Assembly (NCBI GenBank): GCA_942490885.1
Contig: CALNYT010000002.1
Coordinates: forward strand, 4,340,001 to 4,404,000
DNA: 64,000 nucleotides
Origin: Oceanirhabdus sp942490885
GTDB taxonomy: Bacteria; Bacillota; Clostridia; Clostridiales; Clostridiaceae
Direction: 5' to 3'
Under the pieces are notes generated by a model. It worked only from the letters and a program-made list of their open reading frames with translations, was not told where the DNA came from and made no database searches. Positions 45,841 through 54,315 of the stretch are shown in pieces. The translations under genes and the position numbers were made by a program. Within the stretch, counting starts at the first letter, position 1. Each line of letters opens with the position of its first letter.

Positions 45841-46257
45841 CTATTTATACAAACTTTCTAAGTATTCCTCTTCTTCTAAACTCTTCATATTCCAATTAAA
45901 ATCTATACAAGTAATATTTATATTACAGTCACCATATATATCAATTTGCCATACAGAATCTGAATCTTTGCATGCACTAAGATCTATATTATTTAGCTCC
46001 TCAATACTTTTTTTAATAACCTTGGTATCAAGTACAAGAAGGCTATGTGCCTCTGCTCCGTCTGAATCAATCTCTTTGCTTATCCCAAAATTTATAACAC
46101 GTTTACAGATAAAAATGACTTTCCAATACTTTTCTTTAACCTTTCCATACACTGTAAAATCTAAAATGATATCATTAAAATTTTCTGAGACTTTCACTTT
46201 TAAATTAGCATTATCTAAATATTCACTTGTAATATTATCAATAGATATTTCTTTCAT
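45841..46257 (-). CDS. Hypothetical protein, probable immunity-type
   Basis: 138 residues from the ATG at 46257, after GGGAGAG; the TTG at 46272 is less likely. Beta-rich, soluble, with VWQIDIYGDCNINITCIDFNW-like strands near the end. Unrecognised family. It follows the next upstream gene by only about 20 bp, so the two are probably co-transcribed. Confidence 0.65.
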   Translation of the reverse strand: MKEISIDNITSEYLDNANLKVKVSENFNDIILDFTVYGKVKEKYWKVIFICKRVINFGISKEIDSDGAEAHSLLVLDTKVIKKSIEELNNIDLSACKDSDSVWQIDIYGDCNINITCIDFNWNMKSLEEEEYLESLYK

Positions 46258-46278
46258 ATTCGTCTCTCCCAATAAATC

Positions 46279-46908
46279 TTAATATTTTGCATCCCAAGGC
46301 AAAGTTTCCCACCTACAAGTTCGAGCTATAACTAAAGCATCTGATAACTTCTTACATGTAAATTCTGTAGAAATATTTTCATATAATTTTTCATATTTAT
46401 TTGGAATAATCGCTAAATCAAATTCATATAAATCTTTACTATTGTTACTATGAATTGTATCTAAAGCCCTACCATCTTGGGCTTCATCTGTAAAGTAAAT
46501 TCCTGTTTCTTTAAAATAATCCCAAAATTTATTTAATGATTTCCAGATAATTTGTCCAATTTCTTTAGTAAGCTTATTTGTTCTGGAATATTCAATTTCA
46601 TCAGTATGAAATAGCAACTCTATTTTCACAACATAATAAAACTCTTCAGGTAAAAAGCCTGATATTAATGGACATATTTGTAATTCAATGTCTGTATTTA
46701 AACAATTAATTTTCTGTGGTTTAAAATTACATCCTGTATAAACAAATCCATTATCTTCAACCTTCCAAGAAATGTCTTTAATCCAATTGTCTAATAGATT
46801 TTTATTAATTCCAAATTCTAAAAACAAATCACGTGCTTTAATCAGTACTTCATTAAACGTTTCTTCATTATATTTAATATAAGTTTGTATTTGTGAATAT
46901 TCTGGCAT
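46279..46908 (-). CDS. Hypothetical protein in the immunity array
   Basis: 209 residues, soluble alpha+beta. Motifs visible: helix IKARDLFLEFGINKNLLDNW, then ICPLISGFLPEEFYYVVKIE, and near the end CRWETLPWD. The family is unknown to me; size and setting fit an immunity protein. GGGGTGG precedes the ATG at 46908. About 140 bp separate it from the interrupted gene upstream. Confidence 0.65.
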   Translation of the reverse strand: MPEYSQIQTYIKYNEETFNEVLIKARDLFLEFGINKNLLDNWIKDISWKVEDNGFVYTGCNFKPQKINCLNTDIELQICPLISGFLPEEFYYVVKIELLFHTDEIEYSRTNKLTKEIGQIIWKSLNKFWDYFKETGIYFTDEAQDGRALDTIHSNNSKDLYEFDLAIIPNKYEKLYENISTEFTCKKLSDALVIARTCRWETLPWDAKY

Positions 46909-47046
46909 AATACCACCCCTAATAAAATTAATGTTACAATTTACTTAATGGTCCTTTTGTTCTACTATTACCTCCTTATTATTAAATCTCACCATGATTG
47001 TTTATGACACACAATAAGAACATTATAACCTTACCTCAATCCCCTA

Positions 47047-47436
47047 TTATATGTTATAGTAATCCTTAAACCCACTGACTACTTCCTCTTTATCAAATTC
47101 CTCACTTATATATTGTGTTATGAACCATTTGATTTTATCTAATCCTGGCTTATTTTCAATATATGATAATGTTGCATTATATCCAGCCCCACATAAAAAT
47201 ACCGTATCAACCATGCATCCAGTATCCATATTCAACATTTTGGCTTTCCAAATAAGTTCACAATCTTCAATATTCCCTATTGAAAATAATAGAAAACATA
47301 ATATCCTCAAGCACTCATGACTTTCTGTACTTTCTTCATTCTCTATTTCTTTTATAAGCAATTATCTAATTTCGTCTCTACACTCTTCTTTAGGATGAAC
47401 TCCATACTTGGCAATGAACAAATCTTCCCTGTGCAT
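47047..47436 (-). pseudogene. Small immunity-type gene with an in-frame stop
   Basis: An ATG at 47436 with a strong GGAGG opens MHREDLFIAKYGVHPKEECR, but codon 25 is TAA. The same frame then continues for 104 codons (LLIKEIENEESTESHECLRI onward) to 47047. Both parts look like one protein of about 128 residues, so a single base change has broken it. The second part could be re-initiated from the TTG next to the stop, but no site supports that. Family unknown. Confidence 0.75.
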
Positions 47437-47509
47437 ATATTTCCTCCGTATTTTTCTTATATATTTTTGTATATAACCCTCTTATTTAATTATTTAGAGA
47501 TAATGAGAA

Positions 47510-47830
47510 TTAACTTGAAATGTTCTTATGAGGGGTTTGAAAAAAACGTATATATTCATTTTCCAAATCTCTCAAATCTGGCAGTTCATCAAATTCAACA
47601 TATTTATAAAAATTCTCAAAATCCCTTGCAACACCCTCAAACTCAATCCAATAAATATTATTACTTTCAAAAATACCAATATGTCCAAAACCATCTGTTG
47701 ACTGTAAATTGACATGAATTTGATGAGCATGGGTTGACTCTATGATTTCTTCTATAATCACGTTCTGCATTTTCCACTCACCATTTTTACTAACTACCCA
47801 TCTTTTAAAATCTTCAAATATTTTATCCAA
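47510..47830 (-). CDS. Small immunity-type protein (possibly TriTu-like)
   Basis: About 106 residues. The best start is a TTG at 47830, 7 bases after GAGG; the GTG at 47842 overlaps the site. One N-terminal helix (DKIFEDFKRWVVSKNGEW) is followed by a four-stranded sheet (HQIHVNLQSTDGFGHIGIF, IYWIEFEGVA). The layout recalls TriTu immunity proteins, but I cannot confirm it. Confidence 0.6.
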   Translation of the reverse strand: MDKIFEDFKRWVVSKNGEWKMQNVIIEEIIESTHAHQIHVNLQSTDGFGHIGIFESNNIYWIEFEGVARDFENFYKYVEFDELPDLRDLENEYIRFFQTPHKNISS

Positions 47831-47964
47831 ATTGCACCTCACGATAATTATAAGACTTTAACTGTCGAACAAATTAATTCGTAATATCTTACTATTGTAT
47901 TGATATTCTTCTATTTCCCTTTATCTAACACTATGAAAATATTGTACTTACTAACTTATAAAAA

Positions 47965-48417
47965 CTATTTGCTTTCAATTAATGCAACAAACAGGTCGCT
48001 TTTACCACCTGGAATCTTATACATTCCTAGAGCATTTAGGTAGTTAACAGCCATAGCTACTACCTCATAAGCCATACTCTCATCGCATTCAAATCCTTGT
48101 TTCTCAAATACTCCATATCCAGTGAATTCCTTTAGTCCTTTTAATACTTCTCCATCCTTTCTTATTTCAATAGTAAAACTTTCATTAGCCCAGCTCCACA
48201 TCCAAGTATTACTTTCTTGAGCCCAGGTTCCAACACATATAACCTTAAATTCTAATAAAACTTCATCATTGTTCTTGAACTGAAGTGTACTAGAAGTTTG
48301 GTCAAACCAATAACTATCATATAGCCCTATATTATAAGTATTAAATAACTTTTCCTGCTTATCTTCAAGTTCTTCATAACATCTATCAACAAATTCATCA
48401 AACTCTTTATCTGTCAT
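47965..48417 (-). CDS. DUF6882-like immunity-type protein
   Basis: 150 residues. The central motif GTWAQESNTWMWSWANES and the N-terminal ALY/NIGLYDSYWFDQ pattern fit DUF6882, a family of small soluble proteins found with polymorphic toxin loci. An AGAAAGGTG-type site precedes the ATG at 48417. It probably binds a toxin; the partner is not in this window. Confidence 0.7.
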   Translation of the reverse strand: MTDKEFDEFVDRCYEELEDKQEKLFNTYNIGLYDSYWFDQTSSTLQFKNNDEVLLEFKVICVGTWAQESNTWMWSWANESFTIEIRKDGEVLKGLKEFTGYGVFEKQGFECDESMAYEVVAMAVNYLNALGMYKIPGGKSDLFVALIESK

Positions 48418-48466
48418 TACAGCACCTTCTTTCTAAACTCTTATGTTAAGTAAATTAACAGTAATT

Positions 48467-48814
48467 TTATTCATGATATTTAAATGGAAAGTCTTCAATC
48501 AACTTATTAAATTTCTTTTCCCATTGGAAGAAATCTGCTATGGGTAGTTTTCCCCAAAATTGTAATCCTGACATTTCAAATGATACTGTTAAAAAATATT
48601 TATCTCCATTCTCTTCATTACCATACCAACAAGGGAAACATGTTTTATTTCCTAAATAACATGGCAAACTTTCATACACTTTTTCAAGAGCCTTAAAAGT
48701 TTCACTATCAAATTTCCATGTATCAACCATGTATACTCTTTCAAAATCTAATATATCATCAACAATATTATATCTATTGTTATAATAATACTCATCTTCT
48801 ATAACTCTACCCAT
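48467..48814 (-). CDS. Small immunity-type protein
   Basis: 115 residues, rich in aromatic residues (CFPCWYGNEENGDKYFLTV, SGLQFWGKLPIADFFQWEK). Unrecognised family. A relic carrying the same C-terminal residues, IEDFPFKYHE, exists at 62524-62571 in another cassette region of this window, so the gene belongs to a mobile, multi-copy family. It starts 25 bp after the Imm30-like gene. Confidence 0.7.
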   Translation of the reverse strand: MGRVIEDEYYYNNRYNIVDDILDFERVYMVDTWKFDSETFKALEKVYESLPCYLGNKTCFPCWYGNEENGDKYFLTVSFEMSGLQFWGKLPIADFFQWEKKFNKLIEDFPFKYHE

Positions 48815-48839
48815 GACTATAGCCCCTTTATTAATTTAT

Positions 48840-49313
48840 TTAATCTGTTTCAGCAATTTTAAATACTTCATTTACATATACTTCAAATTTATGACTATCT
48901 TCTTGCTTAATCTCATCTAATAAATTCAATACAATATGCTTTGTGTCTTCTTCTGTATTACATAGTGATTTTGAAAATGCTATCCTTGAAGGTTCATCAT
49001 TTAATATTCTGTGATTTAAAATCTTAATCCATTCTTTTGCGGTATTCAACATATAAGGAGTAGCCTTAATAATTTGTTTCAATGTCTGTTCGCTTCCGAA
49101 TTCAGCATCAAATGACTCAATCAAATGAACCAGTCCCCACATAACTTCATGATGTTCAGTTTTATCATCAAAGACTTTACACAATTCTGCTATATAATCA
49201 ACATTTGACAAGTGATTAATTTCTCCTAAACTTTCTTCGAATTCATCTATTTCTTTATCATCTCTCATCAATCTATTTTTAAAGAGATTCTTAATAATGT
49301 TATCAATATTCAT
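48840..49313 (-). CDS. Imm30-like immunity protein
   Basis: 157 residues, all-helical. It matches the Imm30 pattern: IAELCKVFDDKTEHHEVMWG, LVHLIESFDAEFG, then TAKEWIKILNHRILNDEPSR. Imm30 proteins neutralise polymorphic toxins in contact-dependent systems. No toxin gene is nearby, so it may protect against toxins delivered by other strains. A GGAGGT site precedes the ATG at 49313. Confidence 0.78.
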   Translation of the reverse strand: MNIDNIIKNLFKNRLMRDDKEIDEFEESLGEINHLSNVDYIAELCKVFDDKTEHHEVMWGLVHLIESFDAEFGSEQTLKQIIKATPYMLNTAKEWIKILNHRILNDEPSRIAFSKSLCNTEEDTKHIVLNLLDEIKQEDSHKFEVYVNEVFKIAETD

Positions 49314-49392
49314 ATTTTTACCTCCAGATAAATGCTTTAAAAATATTAAGTTATATAAGATTTAAACTCTATTATTCAACATATCCGACCTA

Positions 49393-50019
49393 TTATAATT
49401 CCCATCCTTCAGGAGCTACATGATACTTCTCATATTCTTTAAATGCTCTATCTCCCCACTTTTGATGCCATAGATGTATTTTATATACGTAAGTTTCGCC
49501 TTCTCCCATTCTCCAAAACATATCCATTGGATGAATATTTGGATAAGCTAACCATTGTGGTAAAAAATATTCACCATCATAATCATCATAAGACTCTCTT
49601 AGCTTCATCAAAAGGATACCAAGCATATTCTTTCCTGTACCATCTCCTCCATCAGCCCAATATGAATCATTTCTAGTATGTTCAATTAAAATAGCATCAC
49701 CTGTTGAAAGCAATATCTTTCTTAACTCTTCATCATTATCAAACTTTGCTTTTAATGCTTTATACATAATATGATCTTTAACTTCTTCCCAATCTTTACG
49801 TAATGGTCGAGTTCTATCTCTCCCCATTTTCGCTGCAACCATTGGTGTTTTTGCCTGATTTATTAAATCATAATGTTCTGTTCCTTCGAATTTCATCGCT
49901 TGAAAATAGTGCTCACTAGTTTTCCATATGTGTCCGTCTAATTCAAAGGTCGAAGCATAAAAATTAGAAAAGCACCCATATGGTTTATCTGTATTATAAA
50001 ATTTAATTATCTTCTTCAT
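49393..50019 (-). CDS. NADAR-domain protein (YbiA-like)
   Basis: 208 residues. NADAR domain with KFYNTDKPYGCFSNFYAS, WKTSEHYFQAMKF, MGRDRTRPLRKDWEEVK, HTRNDSYWADGGDGTGKNML and the last conserved block LGILLMKLRE. NADAR enzymes act on ADP-ribose-type substrates: they remove ADP-ribose from guanine in DNA or process riboflavin intermediates, and they occur in defence and toxin-immunity loci. In this array it probably reverses ADP-ribosylation by a toxin. A C-terminal tail of 55 residues follows the domain. AGGTGAG precedes the ATG. Confidence 0.9.
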   Translation of the reverse strand: MKKIIKFYNTDKPYGCFSNFYASTFELDGHIWKTSEHYFQAMKFEGTEHYDLINQAKTPMVAAKMGRDRTRPLRKDWEEVKDHIMYKALKAKFDNDEELRKILLSTGDAILIEHTRNDSYWADGGDGTGKNMLGILLMKLRESYDDYDGEYFLPQWLAYPNIHPMDMFWRMGEGETYVYKIHLWHQKWGDRAFKEYEKYHVAPEGWEL

Positions 50020-50098
50020 ATCTTAAACTCACCTCTTAAACTCTCATGAATTACTTATCTCAAATAAACGTGAACTATTCATGACACCTATTCGGTAC

Positions 50099-50464
50099 CT
50101 ATTTCAAACATATTTTATAATCGTTTCTAAATATCATTCCTATTGATACAATAATAAATGATTCAATAAAATTTATTCCTGGTAATGGAACTGCTATCAT
50201 AATTAAAAAGACTCCTAATACTAAGTATTTAATACTTACCCTTTTTTCTATCTTAATGTATTTAGTTTTAACCGCATACCAATATGCCATAATAATACCA
50301 ATTCTAAATCCTACTCCTACTATTACTCCAAATGAAACTCCTAATTCTCCAACTAACGTTAACTTTGGCATAAGTAATACTCCTTTTAATACAAGAGTTA
50401 TAGAATATACAATTAATATCACACTACCAACTTTTCTTTTTAATGAATTTTTATTATAAGTCAT
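50099..50464 (-). CDS. Small membrane protein
   Basis: 121 residues with about four hydrophobic segments (near 12-30, 38-60, 78-95, 98-115) and a Lys-rich cytosolic loop (KTKYIKIEKRVSIKY). Family not recognised. A GGAGGC-type site precedes the ATG at 50464. Membrane immunity proteins of this size protect against pore-forming or lipid-targeting toxins, but this is only suggested by the setting. Confidence 0.65.
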   Translation of the reverse strand: MTYNKNSLKRKVGSVILIVYSITLVLKGVLLMPKLTLVGELGVSFGVIVGVGFRIGIIMAYWYAVKTKYIKIEKRVSIKYLVLGVFLIMIAVPLPGINFIESFIIVSIGMIFRNDYKICLK

Positions 50465-50573
50465 TCTGCCTCCTATCTATATAACAAATTAAAAATATTC
50501 ACTTTAACTAAAAAATAACCAACTTTATATAGTTTTTATTAAATCAAAGCATATTTTGTTATAATGTTATATG

Positions 50574-51080
50574 CTACTCATCTTTACCCTTTAAAAATTT
50601 TTTACTATTATCCGAAAATGTTATTATATAATCATCATTAATCTTTACAATTGAATCAATATCAGTTCTTCCAAATGATTCTTCTATCTTATTAATAAGA
50701 TTTACGTCAACTTTCTTATATTCAACAACAATGCTATTTTGATTATAAGGCGCTGTATCGTTAATTGTATTAAATAAAAGCGCTACCATAAAAATACAAA
50801 TATGGATTATAATTTCTTTGCTACATATATTTAATCTTTGAGTAAATTTCCTTAATATATCAATATTCTTTAGTTTATATGAGTTTAATTTCAACCCAAA
50901 ATATACTATTAAGTACATTCCTGAAGTAGCTCCTATTGAACCTATAAAAAAACAAATATCAACAGCTCCTTGTTTATCAATATATACACTTGTAAATACC
51001 ACCATATAAATAATAAAATAAATTATTTTATTATTGGTAAATTTAAAACTTTTTAAATAATTTCTCTCACTATTTTTCAT
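50574..51080 (-). CDS. Small membrane protein with a soluble tail
   Basis: 168 residues: three hydrophobic segments (about 20-35, 42-62, 90-108) and a soluble C-terminal part of 55 residues (KKVDVNLINKIEESFGRTD onward). Unrecognised. First gene of the eleven-gene array behind the right-end header, with GGAGGT upstream of the ATG at 51080. Confidence 0.65.
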   Translation of the reverse strand: MKNSERNYLKSFKFTNNKIIYFIIYMVVFTSVYIDKQGAVDICFFIGSIGATSGMYLIVYFGLKLNSYKLKNIDILRKFTQRLNICSKEIIIHICIFMVALLFNTINDTAPYNQNSIVVEYKKVDVNLINKIEESFGRTDIDSIVKINDDYIITFSDNSKKFLKGKDE

Positions 51081-51289
51081 AATTTACCTCCAAGTAAAAT
51101 TGCGTATTAAAACCTATCTAAATTTATCAACTTACTTATTTACCATATTAGTACTTTAAATACCAATAATCAATAATAATAACAATATTTTCTTTATAAA
51201 ATATTAGTAATAAAGGCTAACTCCTAATGCAACAAATATAAACTTCCTTTTTCTGCAACTATTCCTATGTTACTATTTTCATAAAAAAT

Positions 51290-51396
51290 AAAAGCTACCT
51301 CTATCCAGATAACTTTCATTCCATTAATATATTAATTTATGTACTTCACACACAACCACCATTCACCTCATGACCTATATCGTCTACAACGGGGTC
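51290..51396 (-). repeat. Island right end: attR and cassette header copy 3
   Basis: Att arm 51370-51390, crossover bases GGTC at 51393-51396 (plus strand), then manC sequence. Inside it the spacer with GAGGTGAATGGTGGTTGTG and the terminator stem 51290-51316, as in the internal copies. A TATAAT-type promoter equivalent to the other headers is not evident in this copy. Confidence 0.88.
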
Positions 51397-51650
51397 TCCT
51401 TATTCGCTGGCTCAACAAAAACATTATCTTTATTCAATTCGGGAATCTCTTCACAGATTTTACCGTAGTAATCTTTATTAGTTACCATATATATATTCTC
51501 AAGATCTACAACTTTCTTTATTCTGTCCACTGTGTTTCTTAAAAAACTCTTATTATTTATAATATCTAGAAATTGTTTAGGATTATCCTCACGTGATAAT
51601 GGGTATAGTCTTGTGCCTTTTCCACCTGCTAATATAAGTGCATATAACAA
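51393..51650 (-). pseudogene. manC: Mannose-1-phosphate guanylyltransferase, N-terminal part (split gene)
   Basis: Residues 1-86 of the enzyme whose remainder lies at 25146-25958. It contains the nucleotide-binding signature LILAGGKGTRLYPLSR and KQFL (the loop gripping GTP), followed by NVFVEPANKET, where the island interrupts it. The island adds only Pro-Leu and a stop. The start is a TTG at 51650 with GGAGTG 6 bases upstream, implying weak translation. The gene would be transcribed from the right, outside the island. Confidence 0.9.
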
Positions 51651-51966
51651 CTATGTCACTCCGAATTCTTGATTCAATTTATAATATGTTTATTTTTGTG
51701 ATTAGTGAAAACTTTAAGATGTTTATTTTAAAAATATATACCAAATTTGGAGTATATACTAAAAATAAATGTTCTGATCTTTTTAAGTACTATATATTCT
51801 TATTAGCCTTCTCGAAGTATGTCTTACCATAAAAAATTACCCCTTAGATTTACCCCTCTGACTTATTCCCATATAAGCTCTACCCATTCTGGATGATCTA
51901 TAAATTGATTTCTACAAGCATACATTGTCTCCTTTTCATATCACACTACTCCTTTTTTAATCTTCC
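51651..51966. other. AT-rich region upstream of manC
   Basis: Should contain the manC promoter, but no clear one is visible. On the minus strand near 51850-51940 a short frame with a GGAGAC site reads MYACRNQFIDHPEWVELIWE and stop; it resembles a gene fragment, family unknown. Confidence 0.35.
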
Positions 51967-52191
51967 TTAAACCCCTTTATTATTACGAGCTGCTGCAATA
52001 ACTCCTGCACATGCTGTTCCATGAGGTCCAAAATTATTAGATGCATCACCATCATCATTATCAAAATCCCACCCTGGTTTAATATTAACCTTCAAATCCG
52101 GATGATTAATATCTACACCTGATGTTTTAATTCGCCATATATCACCTTTATCATCAATTGTATTTTTTGATTTTAATATATTAATATACAT
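51967..52191 (-). pseudogene. Subtilisin-like (S8) peptidase fragment
   Basis: 75 codons that match an internal part of a subtilase: the catalytic Asp region SGVDINHPDL and the catalytic His region GPHGTACAGVIAAARNNKGV. The catalytic Ser domain and the N-terminus are missing. Decayed remnant. Confidence 0.8.
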
Positions 52192-52237
52192 TTTTTATTT
52201 ACATCTCCATTTTTAAGTACTACTAATCTTTCAGTTA

Positions 52238-52321
52238 ATAAAAAAATAAAAGTTGCCTTAAAAAGATAACTTTTATTCATTAACATGTATTTATATGTAC
52301 TTTCTCACACAACCACCATTC
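52238..52321 (-). repeat. Cassette header fragment, fused to a peptidase relic
   Basis: Terminator stem (52248-52274) and the conserved spacer up to CACACAACCACCATTC, where the match to the other headers ends and M28 peptidase coding sequence begins. The att arm is lost. Confidence 0.75.
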
Positions 52322-52592
52322 TCTTCCCCGTTGAATGCAGCAAATATTATCGGTCTTTTAGGTTTAATAGTAGTCAATAAAATTTTATTCGCTAAATTGT
52401 CTTTGTTTTTATTGAACTCTTCTTTATCTTTTATATAAACAATTTCGCCACTTACATTTCCCTTGAATCTTACTTCTGATTTATTAGTTTTTTCCTTTGT
52501 GGATGAATTACCCCCTCCCGCAAATAGCGACATTGACATTTCCACCGCACAAAATATACTTAATCCTTTTATCCTTTTATTCTTTTATTCAT
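52302..52592 (-). pseudogene. M28-type aminopeptidase, 5' fragment with frameshift
   Basis: An ATG at 52592 behind GGAGG starts a signal peptide, but an 8-bp tandem duplication (ATAAAAGG twice) shifts the frame; removing one copy gives MNKRIKGLSIFCAVEMSMSL and then the downstream ORF. The frame runs into KPKRPIIFAAFNGEEN, the M28 metal-ligand motif, and ends abruptly in the cassette-header sequence. The rest of the enzyme is absent. Confidence 0.78.
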
Positions 52593-52674
52593 TTGTTTAC
52601 CTCCACAATTTGATTCATGATAAAATTATTATATAAGATTAATTTATCTTAAATTTCTTCATTTTTTCTTAATT

Positions 52675-52788
52675 TTAGTCTGGAAACGATGAGTCGTTGT
52701 TTCTTACTTGAGGTGTATTCACATCAATTGGTGGTTTACCATCTGGGAATGGTGGATCTACTTTTTTAGCTGAGTGTTTTATAGTCGA
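52675..52788 (-). pseudogene. C-terminal fragment of a lost gene
   Basis: An open frame from the IS110 end to a TAA at 52675 reads HSAKKVDPPFPDGKPPIDVN and ends NNDSSFPD. It looks like the tail of a secreted protein truncated by the insertion. The family is unknown. Confidence 0.5.
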
Positions 52789-53893
52789 CTAGGCTGCTGA
52801 TCTAAATTGATTCTGTAAATACATCTTCTCATGTACTTTAGGGTCTCGAACTTCAAAAGGTTTTTGATTCTTAAGTACTGAGAAGATGTATTTTATTATT
52901 TTATGCATAATTGCACCTATTCCTTGCTTTTTCTTTTTACCATTAAGATTTTCTTTGTAGTATTTACGCAATACGTTATTACTTGACTCTCCACTTTTGG
53001 TTTTTCCAATAGCTACTAGCGCCGCGTGATAAATAACTCTCCCACCAATGCCATGAATCGTTTCAAGCCGCTTCACATTATCAGCGAAAGTTTCAAGAGT
53101 GTCTTTTTCTTCAATTGATTTACCTGTATTTTCATTCTTGACAATTAAATTTTCAATTTCAGAGCAGATATTTTTGATTTGAACATCTAAGAGCTCAATC
53201 AAAGTTATTGTTGAAATTAATTTTGCAATCAATCCTTGTCAAGATATTCCTATGTATAGTGCATCTTTGCAAACATCAATTATTTTTTGATATTTAATCT
53301 CGCTTGCCTTTATTGATCTTCTACTTGTCTTTGATATAAGGTTTATCATATACTCTTTATCAGCATTTAACATTGTATCAGGGCTTGAGAACTCTTTTAA
53401 GATAGCTAAAGAAGCCTTACTTCCGATGTCAGAGAATACGTTGTTATAACCTGGGAAAATAACTCTAATATCTGCTGATAATTTCTTCTTGAAAACAGAG
53501 CGTGTGTCTATTAACTTGTAATATTCTCTGCAAAGAGATTTTATGCTAAAAATCTCAATATCAAACTCTGAAGAATACTTTATATCTTGAAATTTGCCTA
53601 TCCTAGCAATAGAAATTGCATCATTTTTAACTTTTCTTATTCCGCTATTTTTTTTACTATTAGTTATAAGTGGATTAAATACAAAAGTATTAAATTTATT
53701 TTTTAGGAAGTTGAAGAGAGTTAGGTGGTATACACCAGTAGATTCCATGAAAATGGCGGTTTTCATGTTAAACTCGTCTTCGACTTTTTTATCTGTTCTG
53801 CCAAATAATCCATACCTTTTCTATCATGATTAATCCTAAATGGTTTCCTATATATATCACCATTAGGTGATAGAATAGATATTCCACTTCTAT
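52789..53893 (-). pseudogene. IS110-family transposase, interrupted
   Basis: The product has the DEDD domain N-terminally (FMESTGVYHLTLFNFLKNKF, KNDAISIARIG) and the Transposase_20 domain C-terminally (LETIHGIGGRVIYHAALVAI). Two lesions: a frameshift near 53790 within an A-run, which separates the first 40 or so codons (SILSPNGDIYRKPFRINHD) from the rest, and an in-frame TGA at 53239-53241 (…YIGIS stop QGLIAKL). It should be inactive. Confidence 0.82.
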
Positions 53894-54060
53894 CAGCAAG
53901 TCTACAACCTTGTCTGTGACACGGGTAGTTTCAAAATGAAAACCCAACCAGCTAAACATAGAGTTCTCACTGATGGAACGATACTCTTTATTACGGGTAT
54001 CAGTTACTCCTTAGAGTTCCTTCCCAGGGGCTCTACATCTATCTTCTATTCAGGAGATAT
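53894..54060 (-). ncRNA. Possible IS110 bridge RNA region
   Basis: In IS110 elements the noncoding left end upstream of the transposase encodes a bridge RNA. Here this stretch contains GC-richer paired segments, such as GAGCCCCTGGGAAGG and a later ATCGTTCCATCAGTGAG. The loops cannot be assigned by eye, and the element is decayed. Confidence 0.35.
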
Positions 54061-54238
54061 TATACTATAATATTTAGCTATTGGGATTGTGTTTTTAAAT
54101 TTAACTAGAAAACTAAGTTTAGATATAAAATAAACACCCTATCGTGTATAAATACTCAGAATAATACTGAAATGATTATATTTAATATTCGTTGAAATAA
54201 TAGATAGTTTTCCATCAATATTTATAACTATAGTATAC

Positions 54239-54286
54239 AAGGAGCTGTCTGAAAATTATTAATTAATCATTTTCAGACAGCTCCTT
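54239..54286 (-). terminator. Intrinsic terminator after the MFS gene
   Basis: Perfect 18-bp arms (54239-54256, 54269-54286) around a 12-base AT loop. Confidence 0.88.
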
Positions 54287-54315
54287 AGCTTTTTTATCTA
54301 TAACTTAATTTTTAA

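Larger units (their letters stand above)
25959..51394. mobile_element. Serine-recombinase genomic island inserted in manC, about 25.4 kb
   Basis: Bounds are set by the two halves of the manC reading frame and by the inverted att arms. The left part carries recombinase, primase-helicase, DUF4373 protein and AlpA-like protein; the right part carries defence and immunity cassettes. No capsid, terminase, relaxase or conjugation genes were seen, so it resembles a phage satellite or a small integrative element rather than a prophage or ICE. Confidence 0.88.
52786..54060 (-). mobile_element. Decayed IS110-family insertion sequence
   Basis: Contains a broken IS110 transposase and, upstream of it, about 170 bp of conserved-looking noncoding DNA. 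No terminal inverted repeats, as usual for IS110. The left limit follows the transposase stop; the right limit is approximate. Confidence 0.7.

Noticed and set aside
47317..47712. 131-codon plus-strand ORF
   Set aside because: Antisense to two small immunity-type genes with good ribosome binding sites.
42860..51396. CRISPR array from the repeated header sequences
   Set aside because: Copies are kilobases apart, about 150 bp long, and separated by genes; no short regular repeat-spacer pattern and no cas genes.
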